Positions 46,921 through 56,228 of a stretch of DNA of 64,000 nt are shown here, one piece after another. Numbering within the stretch: the stretch's first letter is position 1; each line of letters starts with the position of its first letter. Made by a program: the position numbers and the translations under genes. The notes under the pieces were generated by a model that saw only the letters and a list, made by a program, of their open reading frames with translations, was not told the DNA's origin and searched no databases. The stretch lies in the NCBI RefSeq assembly GCF_947502995.1, contig NZ_CANNBW010000005.1, positions 124,001 through 188,000 of the forward strand. The letters are read 5' to 3'. The DNA is from an uncultured Tenacibaculum sp. Its GTDB lineage: Bacteria > Bacteroidota > Bacteroidia > Flavobacteriales > Flavobacteriaceae.

Positions 46921-47179
46921 AAAGTAAATTTAACGGGGGTAAATAATGATTTGTTAATCTTAAAGTAGCATAGAAAACTTATTTATCTTTATTTACTCCT
47001 AAGGCCATACCCTTAAATATAACATAATAATTTCAAAAACAAAAGTGAAAAACATAATATTCAGTGTTTTACCCCTAACTCAAACTACAAGAATTTCACT
47101 TATTATTCAGTGAATAATGTAAGTACAATTTGATATAATATTTATTCTGTAGATGATTTGTCTTTTTTATTTTTACTTA

Positions 47180-47866
47180 ATGATAGAAAAGAAAAAATTT
47201 GATAATCCGGTTTGGTCTGCTTTAGAAGAAACTCATAAAGAATATCTCATCAGTTATGAGAATGCAAAGTTTTATCATCCAGATTATTGTCCATTTGGAA
47301 GCTTCAACGATTCTAAAGATATTATAAAAGCTATGGAATCTTATGCTGAATTAACTTCTGATTTTTTCATTGTTTGTCAAGAAGCTCCGAATTATCCAAA
47401 AAGTTTAACCTTAAAGGGAGAATACCGTTGTTTACAAATGGAATTGTCTCAAGAAGATTTTAAAATTCCAGAATATACTTCAACTATAATGAAATTAACC
47501 AAAACTCATGAACAACAACTTTATGATTTAATAATGCTTGTAATGCCAGGAACTTACCGTAAAAAATCTTTCAATATTGGTGATTATTATGGAATATTTG
47601 ATGGTAATGAATTAGTAGCTGCCACAGGAGAACGCATTCAAGGTGATAAATTTATTGAAGTTAGTGGTGTTGTTACTCACCCAGATCATCTTAGAAAAGG
47701 ATACGCAAAACAATTAGTTGCTTACACTTCTGAGGAAGTTTTACGAAAAGGAAAAACTCCTATTTTACATGTCTTAGAAATTAATGAAGGTGCAATACGA
47801 CTTTACGAGAAATTAGGATATAAAACCATAGACTTTATGTATTGGAGACATTATATAAAAGATTAG
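47180..47866 (+). CDS. GNAT family N-acetyltransferase
   Basis: The 228-residue protein has a C-terminal GNAT core with GDKFIEVSGVVTHPDHLRKG and YAKQLVAYTSEEVLRKG, which includes the acetyl-CoA pyrophosphate loop R/Q-x-x-G-x-A/G region. PILHVLEINEGAIRLYEKLG follows. The N-terminal ~110 residues resemble FR47-like proteins. The frame extends from 47153, but MICLFYFYL is an unlikely start, so I use ATG 47180. The substrate is unknown. Its end is 3 bp from the convergent truA-like gene. Confidence 0.85.
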   Translation: MIEKKKFDNPVWSALEETHKEYLISYENAKFYHPDYCPFGSFNDSKDIIKAMESYAELTSDFFIVCQEAPNYPKSLTLKGEYRCLQMELSQEDFKIPEYTSTIMKLTKTHEQQLYDLIMLVMPGTYRKKSFNIGDYYGIFDGNELVAATGERIQGDKFIEVSGVVTHPDHLRKGYAKQLVAYTSEEVLRKGKTPILHVLEINEGAIRLYEKLGYKTIDFMYWRHYIKD

Positions 47867-47868
47867 TT

Positions 47869-48651
47869 CTACTTAAAATTTACTTCATGTAAATGTAAAC
47901 CAGAAGCAGGTGCAATGCTTTTAAGAAATTCGATATTAGAATTTCCATCTAAACTTTGTTTAATAAAATCTAAATCATAATTTCCTTTGCCTAATTCGGC
48001 TAATGCTCCCATAATTAATCGGATCTGATTTCTTAAAAAACCTTGTCCTTTTATAATTAAAATATAACTCTTTTCAGGAAAAAAAGAAGCAGTCAATTCT
48101 GTGTTTTCAATAATCTCACAAGAATCAATCGTTCGTTCAACTTTTGTTTCTTCTGATGGTTTTGTACAATAATGTTTAAAGTTATGAAAGCCTTCAAATA
48201 ACTTGGCTCCTTCAATCATCAAATCAATATTAAGATGATCTAAATATCCTACTAAAAAAGGTGCGCAATATGGATGATTTTTTTCTCCAAAAGAAAAGTA
48301 ATAACGATACTCTTTTTGTTTTGGATGCTGAATTATATTAAAGCTTTCGTCTTCTATTTTTTCAATTGCTGTTACTCTAATATCAGAAGGAGAGTTTATA
48401 TTAAAAGTTTCTATAAAAATATCTTCATCTAACTTTTCATCTATGAATAATTGATACGCATAATTTGTAGAAGAAACTTTAGCGTCTGTTCTCCCCACTC
48501 CTATTGTTTTACAACGAATTCCTTTACAAACAAACTTTAAAGTTTTATCTAAAGCCCAGTGTACAGTTTTCAAATTTGGCTGTTTTTGCCATCCATGAAA
48601 TCGAAATCCTAAATATTGAAAACGTACTAAATACGCGTAATTATAATTCAT
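47869..48651 (-). CDS. TruA-like tRNA pseudouridine synthase
   Basis: The 260-residue protein has the TruA fold motifs: YLVRFQYLGFRFHGWQKQPN, the catalytic Asp motif GRTDAKVS near residue 55, and the RNA-binding KEYRYYF strand. Late motifs are GFHNFKHYCTKPSEETKVERT and GQGFLRNQIRLIMGALAELG. Canonical TruA reads GRTDAGVHA; here Lys and Ser replace Gly and His after the Asp, a mark of a divergent paralogue. It probably modifies a tRNA or rRNA uridine, but the position is not predictable. Confidence 0.87.
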   Translation of the reverse strand: MNYNYAYLVRFQYLGFRFHGWQKQPNLKTVHWALDKTLKFVCKGIRCKTIGVGRTDAKVSSTNYAYQLFIDEKLDEDIFIETFNINSPSDIRVTAIEKIEDESFNIIQHPKQKEYRYYFSFGEKNHPYCAPFLVGYLDHLNIDLMIEGAKLFEGFHNFKHYCTKPSEETKVERTIDSCEIIENTELTASFFPEKSYILIIKGQGFLRNQIRLIMGALAELGKGNYDLDFIKQSLDGNSNIEFLKSIAPASGLHLHEVNFK

Positions 48652-48838
48652 ACGCCAAAGTTACTATTTTTAAAATGTTGAACTACTCTATAAAATCCAC
48701 ATAACATTTTTAGCTAGTTAACTATCAATCAACATAGTTTACATTAAACTAAACTTTCTTTTATTTTTAAATAACTATTTAAAAACATCTATCAGCTTCA
48801 TTTGCTCCTTAATTATTAACCCCAAACTTTTTATCAAA

Positions 48839-49888
48839 ATGAAAAAAATTTTATTCCTTTCAATTTTAACTTTATTTACTTTAATCAGTTGTTCTGAATC
48901 TGACAATTGTTATGATTGTGAATCTTCTATTACTAATGAAATCGAATCATCAGACATAGAAATAACAAAAAAAAGAGCTGTAAATCTTGATCAATTAAAA
49001 TACAATCAAGTAATGTATAAAGGTTCTCATAATTCTTATGAAAGAAGAGAAGACATTACAGAGCAGATAACAAATAGTAGTCCGGCTTACCAAAATAATG
49101 TATTAGCATTAGAGTTAGATATTTGGAGAAATACACCAAGAAACTCATACACAAATACTAGTATTCCTTCGAATACTTGGGTTGTAAATCATTGGCCACA
49201 TCCTGGACGTTACGGAAGAACTTTAGCTTCTTATTTTTCTAAATTAAAAGATTGGCATAATAGAAACAGAAATCACTTACCAATCATGATCAAATTAGAT
49301 GTAAAAAGTTCTAACGGTGGATATCAAAATTTTCACGAACAAATAGAATGGTATTTACAACGTTACTTAGGCGATAGTGATGTTATTTTTAAAGCTCAAA
49401 AATTATTTAAAGATCCTAATAGATCAATCAGACACAATGTTTTGTATGAAAATGCTTGGCCTTCTATGAATGAATTGCGTGGTAAATTTATTATTGTTTT
49501 AACTGGAAACGGAAGTTGGATGGATCAATATGTTAGAACAAATTCTCGATACAGATGGGCTTTTGGTATGAAAGCGCAAACTATTGCTAATACAGATAAT
49601 ACGAATAGTGGTATATCTCAAGCCAACAACACCATCGACAATAATCCTAATTATGTGTTTTATAACTTTAGTATGTCGGATATCAATGATAAAAGAAATA
49701 AAGCAGGTTCTAGAGAATATGCTCGTCAATTAGCAAGAAGAGGAATGATTACCAGAGTTTATTCTGCAAATAACAGAGATGAATGGGAACGTTGCAAAAG
49801 TTGGAAAATCAGTTGTATTTCTACTAACAAAATTAAGAATCATGATTGGGCTAAAATTGATAATAACAATATGTTCATTCAACGATAA
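48839..49888 (+). CDS. Lipoprotein with phosphatidylinositol-specific phospholipase C-like domain
   Basis: The 349-residue protein has a lipoprotein signal ending TLISC (Cys18). The catalytic domain has YKGSHNSYERRE (first catalytic His), LALELDIW (metal-binding acidic pair), VVNHWPHPGR (second His), PIMIKLDVKSSN and FIIVLTGNG. This matches the Ca2+-dependent phosphoinositide-specific phospholipase C family. Anchored to the outer membrane, it would cleave phosphoinositides or glycerophosphodiester-like lipids. It has no type IX sorting domain. The gene is isolated, with a terminator of its own. Confidence 0.85.
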   Translation: MKKILFLSILTLFTLISCSESDNCYDCESSITNEIESSDIEITKKRAVNLDQLKYNQVMYKGSHNSYERREDITEQITNSSPAYQNNVLALELDIWRNTPRNSYTNTSIPSNTWVVNHWPHPGRYGRTLASYFSKLKDWHNRNRNHLPIMIKLDVKSSNGGYQNFHEQIEWYLQRYLGDSDVIFKAQKLFKDPNRSIRHNVLYENAWPSMNELRGKFIIVLTGNGSWMDQYVRTNSRYRWAFGMKAQTIANTDNTNSGISQANNTIDNNPNYVFYNFSMSDINDKRNKAGSREYARQLARRGMITRVYSANNRDEWERCKSWKISCISTNKIKNHDWAKIDNNNMFIQR

Positions 49889-49911
49889 ATTAAAATCATT
49901 ATAATTTTAAG

Positions 49912-49943
49912 AAGGAGAGTTTTTTAGCTCTCCTTTATTTTTT
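49912..49943 (+). terminator. Terminator after the PI-PLC-like gene
   Basis: AAGGAGAG (49912-49919) and CTCTCCTT (49928-49935) form an 8-bp stem with an 8-nt loop, followed by a T-rich tract. Confidence 0.8.
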
Positions 49944-50056
49944 ACTTTCATAAAAACAACCTCTTCATTTTATTTAAATCAAAAAATGAAAGGGTATATT
50001 TTTAAATATTCGTAATATTTTTTATTCTTTCTCGTAGCTTAAAACTATTCTGTAAC

Positions 50057-50076
50057 TTACAACGAAATCGTTGTAA
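50057..50076. promoter_or_regulatory. Perfect 20-bp palindrome (candidate operator)
   Basis: TTACAACGA, a 2-nt AA centre and TCGTTGTAA give nine-base-pair arms without mismatch, 18 bp before the ATG of the class V aminotransferase. The size and symmetry suit a dimeric helix-turn-helix regulator; no regulator gene is adjacent. Confidence 0.5.
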
Positions 50077-50094
50077 TTACTATATCATTTTTTC

Positions 50095-51258
50095 ATGAAA
50101 AATAGAAAACTATTGATGATACCAGGACCAATTGAAGTAGATCCTGCAGTATTAAGAACTATGGGAGAAGTAACTACCAGTCATATTGCTCCTAATTTTA
50201 TAGAAAGTTTTGGTAACTCACTAGAGTTAATGCGTAAAATTTGGTTAGCTCCAAAAGGTCAGCCATTTATTATTGCTGGTAGTGGAACTTTAGCTATGGA
50301 TATGGCAGTAAGTAATCTTATCGAATCTGGTGATAATGCATTAGTAATTTCAACAGGATATTTTGGAGAACGTTATAAAAATATTTTAGCAACGTATGGT
50401 GCGAACGTAACTGTACTTCAAGCTGAAATTGGTGAAACGGTTTCTTTAGATAAAATTGAAGCAGAATTATCTTCTAAAGATTACAAATTATTAACTATTA
50501 CTCATGTTGATACCTCAACCGGAGTTTTAACAGATCCTAAAGCGATTGCTGCATTAGCTCAGCAATATAATACACTAAGCATTGTCGATGGAGTTTGTGC
50601 TACGGCTGGAGAAGAAACACAACAAGAAACTTGGGGAATTGATGTAGTATTAACTGGTTCTCAAAAGGCAATTGGAGTTCCTCCTGGTTTGGCTTTATTA
50701 GTTGCTTCAGAAAAAGCAATAAACGTTTGGAAAAATAGAACAACTCCTGTACAAAACTATTATGGAAGTTTTACAAATTGGTTGCCTATTATGCAGGCTT
50801 ACGAAGAAAGAAGACCTTCATATTTTGGTACACCTTCGGTAAATTTAATTCGTGCTTTAGAAGTAAGTTTAGATTTAATCAATACAGAAGGAATTGAAAA
50901 TAGAGTAGCAACTCATATTACATATGCAAAAGCATTTAGAAAAGCTGTACAAGCTATCGGTTTACAGTTAGTTCCTAAGACTAACGATATTGCCGCTAAT
51001 ACAATGACTGCGATTTATTATCCTGAAGGAATTGATGGAAACTCATTTAGAAAAGATATTTCTGAATACGGAGTAATTTTAGCTGGTGGTTTACATGCAG
51101 AAATTAAAACCAAATACTTTAGAATTGGTCATATGGGAGCCATTACTAAAAGTGATATTGTAGCTACATTGAGCGCAATAGAATCTGCTTTACAAAAACA
51201 AAACTACAGCTTTGAGTTTGGTAAAAGTGTTGGAATATTCTTATCAAGCTTGACTTAA
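50095..51258 (+). CDS. Class V aminotransferase (alanine/serine-glyoxylate type)
   Basis: The 387-residue PLP enzyme starts LLMIPGPIEVDPAVLRTMGE. It has FIIAGSGTLAMDMAVSNLIE (phosphate loop), LTITHVDTSTGVL, SIVDGVCATAGE (pyridine-binding Asp), and the aldimine Lys in VVLTGSQKAIGVPPGLALLV. C-terminal motifs are YFGTPSVNLIRAL and YFRIGHMGAI. It transfers amino groups from alanine or serine to glyoxylate or a similar keto acid. It is longer at the N-terminus than phosphoserine aminotransferase, which I therefore exclude. A palindrome lies just upstream. Confidence 0.9.
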   Translation: MKNRKLLMIPGPIEVDPAVLRTMGEVTTSHIAPNFIESFGNSLELMRKIWLAPKGQPFIIAGSGTLAMDMAVSNLIESGDNALVISTGYFGERYKNILATYGANVTVLQAEIGETVSLDKIEAELSSKDYKLLTITHVDTSTGVLTDPKAIAALAQQYNTLSIVDGVCATAGEETQQETWGIDVVLTGSQKAIGVPPGLALLVASEKAINVWKNRTTPVQNYYGSFTNWLPIMQAYEERRPSYFGTPSVNLIRALEVSLDLINTEGIENRVATHITYAKAFRKAVQAIGLQLVPKTNDIAANTMTAIYYPEGIDGNSFRKDISEYGVILAGGLHAEIKTKYFRIGHMGAITKSDIVATLSAIESALQKQNYSFEFGKSVGIFLSSLT

Positions 51259-51267
51259 AATAATATG

Positions 51268-51298
51268 AACCCTTGTGTTTTTTTACAAGGGTTTTAAA
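51268..51298. terminator. Bidirectional terminator between the aminotransferase and oxyR
   Basis: AACCCTTGT (51268-51276) and ACAAGGGTT (51285-51293) form a perfect 9-bp stem around an 8-nt T-rich loop. It is followed by T residues on the plus strand and overlaps the last codons of oxyR on the minus strand. Confidence 0.75.
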
Positions 51299-52221
51299 AT
51301 TTTATATTCACTCTCTTTTTGCGGTAAGTGTTCAATTACAGAATTCTGAATCAGTAATTTTAATTCTGATAATAATTTCTTTTTTACAAAAAACTTATGC
51401 GTAACTAAACCTACTTTTCGAACAGGAATCGGCTTATCAAATTCAACCAATCTTTGTTTTATATCAGGAGACAAATCTTTAGTTGCTAAATATGGGAGAA
51501 TTGTCATTCCTTTTCTCGCTCTTGTTATTCTCAATAAGCTATCCATAGAACCAGATTCAAACTCAAAGTTTTCATCTCGATTTGTATATTGATCAGACAA
51601 ATCACAAATTCGTTGTACTTGTGTTCTTAAACAATGACCTTCTTGTAAAAGGCAAAGCTTAGAATAATCAATATCATTTACAGAAATCTTATTTGTAATA
51701 TCTCCTTCACTACAATCATATAAAACAAAAGGTTCAGAATATAAATCTACTTCATTCAGCATATCGTCTTCTAGAGGAAGCGCTAAAACTCCAACATCAA
51801 TACTTCTTATTTTTAAAGCTTTTTGAATTTCACTTGTTGTCATTTCGCGAACGATAATTTTTACTTTCGGAAAAGCTTCAGCAAAATTTGTTAAAAATAA
51901 GGGAAGTAAATACGGAGCAACAGTTGGAATAATTCCAATCTTTAATTCTCCGATCATTTCACCTTTTAATTCCTGAACTAAATTATTTAAAGCATCAACT
52001 TCACTTGCTAATATTCGTAATCGTTTTATAATTTCTTCACCTTCCACTGTAATTGAAACAGGCTTGGTTTTTCTATTAAAAATTTTAATTCCGATTTCTT
52101 TTTCAAACCTTCCAATCATCGTACTCAACGTAGATTGAGTTACAAAACATTTCTCTGCCGCAGCTTCAAAATTTTTTAAATCGACCACAGCTAATACGTA
52201 CTGAAATTGTTGTATATTCAT
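51283..52221 (-). CDS. oxyR: Peroxide-sensing LysR-type regulator OxyR
   Basis: The 313-residue regulator has an N-terminal LysR helix-turn-helix (MNIQQFQYVLAVVDLKNFEA, with AAEKCFVTQSTLSTMIGRFE). The regulatory domain contains LLQEGHCLRTQVQRICDLSD. The Cys197 and Cys206 pair, nine residues apart in GHCLR...C, matches the peroxide-sensing cysteines of E. coli OxyR. It therefore should form a disulfide with H2O2 and activate genes. The open frame runs to 52242, but the ATG at 52221 gives the standard LysR start. It is divergent from katG, 113 bp apart, a classical regulator-target arrangement. Confidence 0.93.
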   Translation of the reverse strand: MNIQQFQYVLAVVDLKNFEAAAEKCFVTQSTLSTMIGRFEKEIGIKIFNRKTKPVSITVEGEEIIKRLRILASEVDALNNLVQELKGEMIGELKIGIIPTVAPYLLPLFLTNFAEAFPKVKIIVREMTTSEIQKALKIRSIDVGVLALPLEDDMLNEVDLYSEPFVLYDCSEGDITNKISVNDIDYSKLCLLQEGHCLRTQVQRICDLSDQYTNRDENFEFESGSMDSLLRITRARKGMTILPYLATKDLSPDIKQRLVEFDKPIPVRKVGLVTHKFFVKKKLLSELKLLIQNSVIEHLPQKESEYKILKPL

Positions 52222-52228
52222 AATGAAG

Positions 52229-52236
52229 CAAATATA
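52229..52236 (-). promoter_or_regulatory. -7 element of oxyR
   Basis: The minus strand reads TATATTTG, an exact TAnnTTTG match, 7 nt before the oxyR ATG. No TTG at the usual distance is seen, so it may need an activator or be leaderless. Confidence 0.4.
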
Positions 52237-52255
52237 ACACAATATTTACATTGTA

Positions 52256-52276
52256 GATATTAGATACACAAATATC
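52256..52276. promoter_or_regulatory. Candidate OxyR operator in the oxyR-katG intergenic region
   Basis: GATATT (52256-52261), 9 nt and AATATC (52271-52276) form a perfect inverted repeat. It lies between the divergent starts at 52221 and 52335, the expected place for a LysR-type site. The left part TTGTAGATATTAGATACACAA also contains a TTGT/ACAA pair. Confidence 0.45.
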
Positions 52277-52334
52277 GTTTTTATGAATAAAAATGATCCT
52301 CTTACTTTGTAACCTCTTAATTAATCGAATAAAT

Positions 52335-54599
52335 ATGAAACTACATTTTTTTACAGGAATGTTCCTTATGTTTTTAGTATCGTGTAATACAGCTAACGAC
52401 AGTAAAGAAGGAACTAAAGAAGGCGGAAGTTGTCCTTTTGGATTTGGTAAAACTCCATCTACTGGTATGACCATTAAAGGAGAAGGAAAAACAACTAAAG
52501 ATTGGTGGCGAAACAATTTAGACTTAACTGTTTTAAGACAAAATTCTTCATTATCAAATCCATTAGGAAACTTTGATTATAAGAAAGAATTTGAAAGCTT
52601 AGACTACTTCGCTTTAAAAGAAGACATTGCTAAAACTTTAAAAGATTCTAAAGATTGGTGGCCGGCAGATTACGGTACATACGGTGGTTTATTCATTCGT
52701 ATGGCTTGGCATAGTGCTGGAACTTACAGAACAGGTGATGGAAGAGGTGGAACAAGAGAAGGAAGACAACGTTTTGCACCACAAAACAGTTGGCCAGATA
52801 ATGCTAACTTAGATAAAGCAAGAAGATTACTTTGGCCAGTAAAACAAAAATACGGACAGAAAATTTCTTGGGCAGATTTAATGATTTTAGCTGGAAATGT
52901 TGCTTTAGAAAAATCTGGATTTAGAACTATTGGTTTTGCTGGTGGTAGAGAAGATACTTGGGAACCTCAAACAAATGTATATTTTGGTTCTGAAACAGAA
53001 TGGTTAGCTAATGATGAACGTTATAAAGACGGAGAATTAGAAAAACCTTTAGCAGCTGTTCAAATGGGATTAATTTATGTGAATCCTGAAGGACCAAATG
53101 GAAATCCAGATCCGATTGCTTCTGCAAAAGATATTCGTATTACTTTCGGAAGAATGGGAATGAATGATGAAGAAACTGTAGCTTTAATTGCTGGTGGACA
53201 TACATTAGGTAAAACTCACGGACAAGCTGGTGGAGATCATTTAGCTGCTTCTCCAGAAGGAGCAGGAATTGAAGAACAAGGTTTAGGTTGGAAAAGTGAT
53301 TATAAATCTGGAAAAGGTAAAGATGCTATTACTTCTGGATTAGAAGTGATTTGGACGGTAACACCAGATAAATGGAGTCAAGGATATTTCAAAACATTAT
53401 TTGAAAACGAATGGGTATTATCTAAAAGTCCAGGTGGAGCACATCAGTTTGAAGCAAAGAATTCTGTAATTAAATTTCCAGATGCATTTGATAAAACTAA
53501 ATTCCATAATCCAACAATGTTAGTTACAGATGTTGCTTTAATTAAAGATCCTGTGTACGAAAAAATCTCTCGTCGTTTTTATGAAAATCCAAAAGAGTTT
53601 GATGAAGCTTTTGCTCGTGCTTGGTTTAAATTAACACACAGAGATATGGGACCAAAATCAACATATTTAGGTCCAGAAATTCCTAAAGAAGATTTTGTAT
53701 GGCAAGATCCTATTTCAGCTGAAAATTCTTCAACGATCACAACTGCTGACATTAACAATTTAAAATCTAAAATTGAAGCTTCTGATTTAACAACTGGTGA
53801 ATTAGTTTCAACTGCTTGGGCTTCTGCTTCTACATATAGAAATTCTGATAGACGTGGTGGTGCAAACGGAGCAAGAATTCGTTTAGAACCACAAGTTAAC
53901 TGGGAATCTAACAATCCTGCTCAATTAAAAAGAGTATTAGGAGTATATGAGAAAATTCAACAAGAATTTAATAAAGGCAACAAAAAAGTTTCTATTGCAG
54001 ATTTAATTGTGCTAGGTGGTAATGTTGCTATTGAAAATGCAGCAAAAAAAGCAGGAGTTGATGTTAAAGTTCCTTTTACATCAGGAAGAGCTGACGCTAC
54101 GCAAGAGCAAACTAATGTTGAAGGAATGGCTGTTTTAGAACCAATGGCTGACGGATTTAGAAATTACCAGAAAACAGATTATACTTTATCTGCTGAACAA
54201 TTATTGGTAGACAAAGCTCAACTATTGACTTTATCTGCTCCAGAAATGACCGTTTTAATAGGTGGAATGAGAGCTTTAAACGCGAATTATAATGGTTCTA
54301 ATATTGGAATTATGACCTCAACTCCTGGAACATTAACTAATGAATTCTTTGTAAATTTATTAAGTATGCAATACAAATGGGAAGCTACCTCAGATAAAAA
54401 AGATCTTTTCAATATTAAAGATAGAGCTACAAACGAAGTAAAGTGGACTGCCACTAGAGCTGATTTAATCTTCGGTTCTAATTCAGAATTAAGAGCGATC
54501 TCAGAAGTTTATGCTAGTGAAGATGCAAAAGAAAAATTTGTAAAAGACTTTGTGAAAGCTTGGACTAAAGTAATGAACTTAGATCGATTTGACATCTAA
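52335..54599 (+). CDS. katG: Catalase-peroxidase KatG with lipoprotein signal
   Basis: KatG breaks down H2O2 as a haem peroxidase. The 754-residue two-domain protein has the distal triad Arg122, Trp125 and His126 in [11 protein letters not shown], the proximal His289 in [10 protein letters not shown], and the Met-Tyr-Trp adduct residues Trp125, Tyr248 and Met274. The C-terminal half repeats the fold without haem ligands. Unusually, the start carries a lipoprotein signal: [17 protein letters not shown], with lipobox LVSC (Cys17) and a Ser/Lys/Gly-rich linker. The frame is open from 52293, but the ATG at 52335 fits the signal peptide. It is divergent from oxyR. Confidence 0.95.
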   Translation: MKLHFFTGMFLMFLVSCNTANDSKEGTKEGGSCPFGFGKTPSTGMTIKGEGKTTKDWWRNNLDLTVLRQNSSLSNPLGNFDYKKEFESLDYFALKEDIAKTLKDSKDWWPADYGTYGGLFIRMAWHSAGTYRTGDGRGGTREGRQRFAPQNSWPDNANLDKARRLLWPVKQKYGQKISWADLMILAGNVALEKSGFRTIGFAGGREDTWEPQTNVYFGSETEWLANDERYKDGELEKPLAAVQMGLIYVNPEGPNGNPDPIASAKDIRITFGRMGMNDEETVALIAGGHTLGKTHGQAGGDHLAASPEGAGIEEQGLGWKSDYKSGKGKDAITSGLEVIWTVTPDKWSQGYFKTLFENEWVLSKSPGGAHQFEAKNSVIKFPDAFDKTKFHNPTMLVTDVALIKDPVYEKISRRFYENPKEFDEAFARAWFKLTHRDMGPKSTYLGPEIPKEDFVWQDPISAENSSTITTADINNLKSKIEASDLTTGELVSTAWASASTYRNSDRRGGANGARIRLEPQVNWESNNPAQLKRVLGVYEKIQQEFNKGNKKVSIADLIVLGGNVAIENAAKKAGVDVKVPFTSGRADATQEQTNVEGMAVLEPMADGFRNYQKTDYTLSAEQLLVDKAQLLTLSAPEMTVLIGGMRALNANYNGSNIGIMTSTPGTLTNEFFVNLLSMQYKWEATSDKKDLFNIKDRATNEVKWTATRADLIFGSNSELRAISEVYASEDAKEKFVKDFVKAWTKVMNLDRFDI

Positions 54600-54726
54600 C
54601 AATTGTGATAACAAACAAAACAATAATACTCTATAAATGTGTGAATTGTTTTGACTAACTTGATAAGAATCTCATTTCATTTCATCTGTTTTTTATTTCC
54701 TAAATTCGTAGGAATCAACCAGAGAA

Positions 54727-56172
54727 ATGTACCAAATGAGATTCTTATTCTTTTTTAGCTTACTATTATTTCTTTCTTGTAATACTTCAACAAAAACAGA
54801 AAAGAAAGAACTTAAAACTTCAGTTTCAAAAAACGATACAATACAAAGTTATACTGCTGAAGAAATAAAATCTGAAACATTACGATCTTGGGAAGCTTAT
54901 AAAAAATATGCTTGGGGTTACGATGTTCTATTACCATTATCTAAATCGGGTTACAATTGGTACAAAGAATCTTTAGGAATTTCTCCTTTTGATGCCTATA
55001 GTACGCTAGCTGTAATGGGATTAACGAAAGAAGCAAAAGAAATAGAAGAATACGCATTATCTAAAGACTGGAATCAGGATGTTTATGTTCAAGTTTTTGA
55101 AGTTAATATTCGAATTTTAGGCGGATTATTAGCAATTTACGATCATACTCAAAATCCGAAAATATTAGAAAAAGCAATAGATTTTGCAGACCGATTATTA
55201 CCTGCCTTTAACTCTCCTACAGGAATGCCTTATCATTCTGTAAATTTAAAAACAGGAAAAACATCAGGAAATCAAGGTGAAGGAAAAGGAAATGTAGTTA
55301 ATGTTGCTCAGGCTGCTACTTATCTTTTCGAATTTGGAATTTTAAGTTACTATGCTAAAGACCCTAAATATTACCAAGCTGCAAAAAAAGCTACTAAAGC
55401 AGTATTCAATAGAAAATCTGAAATTGGTCTTCCAGGAGATTTTATCGATGTTGAATCTGGAAAATGGACGAACAATTGGCATTATTTACAAGCCGGTGTA
55501 GATTCATATTATGAATACATGTTTAAGAGTAACTTTTTATTTCCTGATCCTGAAATTAAAGAAATTTGGGAATATAGTTTAGGGAAAATCAATAAATATT
55601 TAGCAGAAGATTATAACGGTAAACGCTTTTATACTTGTGTAAATATGCATACTGGCGAAGTTGTAAAAAGATCGGTTTCACTTTACGATGCATTTTTTCC
55701 AGCAGTACAAGCATTGCATGGTGATCTTGAAAATGCCGAAAAAAACATGAAAACTTGGGATTGGATTTGGAATAAATACGGCTTACTTCCTACTCGATAT
55801 TTATATGAAAAAGACGCTATTGAATATGCAAATTCAGAATTGAATCCAGAAATTATTGAATCTGCTTATTATTTGCATCAAATTACGGGTAAAGAAAAAT
55901 ATATCAATATGATTTACAAGTATTGGAATGATTTAAAATTATGTTGTAGAAACGATGTTGCTTTTCACTCCATAGAAAATGTAAGTACTATGGAGAAAAA
56001 AGATTATTTAGCAACATTCTTTTATGCAGAAACTTTAAAATATTTTTATGTAGCTGTTGCTGATAAAGATCAATTTGATTTTAATGATTATGTTTTCAAC
56101 ACAGAAGCGCATCCGTTTAAAAGAAGTCATTTCGATCCTGAAAAAGCAAAAGAATATTTAGGTATTGAGTAA
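54727..56172 (+). CDS. GH47 alpha-1,2-mannosidase lipoprotein
   Basis: The 481-residue protein starts with a lipoprotein signal ending LFLSC (Cys18; Met4 could also start). It then has the GH47 (alpha/alpha)7 barrel signatures: SPFDAYSTLAVMGL, VFEVNIRILGGLLAIY (general acid Glu125), DRLLPAFNSPTGMPYHSVNL, GVDSYYEYMFKS (Asp259), and NPEIIESAYYLHQITG (base Glu375, with Asn where eukaryotes have Arg). The end has FFYAETLKYFYV and the Ca2+-binding NTEAHP (Thr459). GH47 enzymes trim alpha-1,2-mannose; bacterial members are uncommon. Anchored outside the inner membrane, it would act on mannans or glycoprotein glycans. It follows katG by 127 bp. Confidence 0.9.
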   Translation: MYQMRFLFFFSLLLFLSCNTSTKTEKKELKTSVSKNDTIQSYTAEEIKSETLRSWEAYKKYAWGYDVLLPLSKSGYNWYKESLGISPFDAYSTLAVMGLTKEAKEIEEYALSKDWNQDVYVQVFEVNIRILGGLLAIYDHTQNPKILEKAIDFADRLLPAFNSPTGMPYHSVNLKTGKTSGNQGEGKGNVVNVAQAATYLFEFGILSYYAKDPKYYQAAKKATKAVFNRKSEIGLPGDFIDVESGKWTNNWHYLQAGVDSYYEYMFKSNFLFPDPEIKEIWEYSLGKINKYLAEDYNGKRFYTCVNMHTGEVVKRSVSLYDAFFPAVQALHGDLENAEKNMKTWDWIWNKYGLLPTRYLYEKDAIEYANSELNPEIIESAYYLHQITGKEKYINMIYKYWNDLKLCCRNDVAFHSIENVSTMEKKDYLATFFYAETLKYFYVAVADKDQFDFNDYVFNTEAHPFKRSHFDPEKAKEYLGIE

Positions 56173-56228
56173 AATACTGATGTGTATTATTGCTTAGTTT
56201 ATTATTAATCTGTCTTTCTCTTATTTCC

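Noticed and set aside
49499..49729. Minus-strand frame inside the PI-PLC-like gene
   Set aside because: The host gene has a complete domain and signal peptide; the reverse frame has no support.
54616..54653. Inverted repeat CAAAACAAT/ATTGTTTTG after katG
   Set aside because: The stem is AT-rich with a 20-nt loop and no clear T-run, so I do not call it a terminator.
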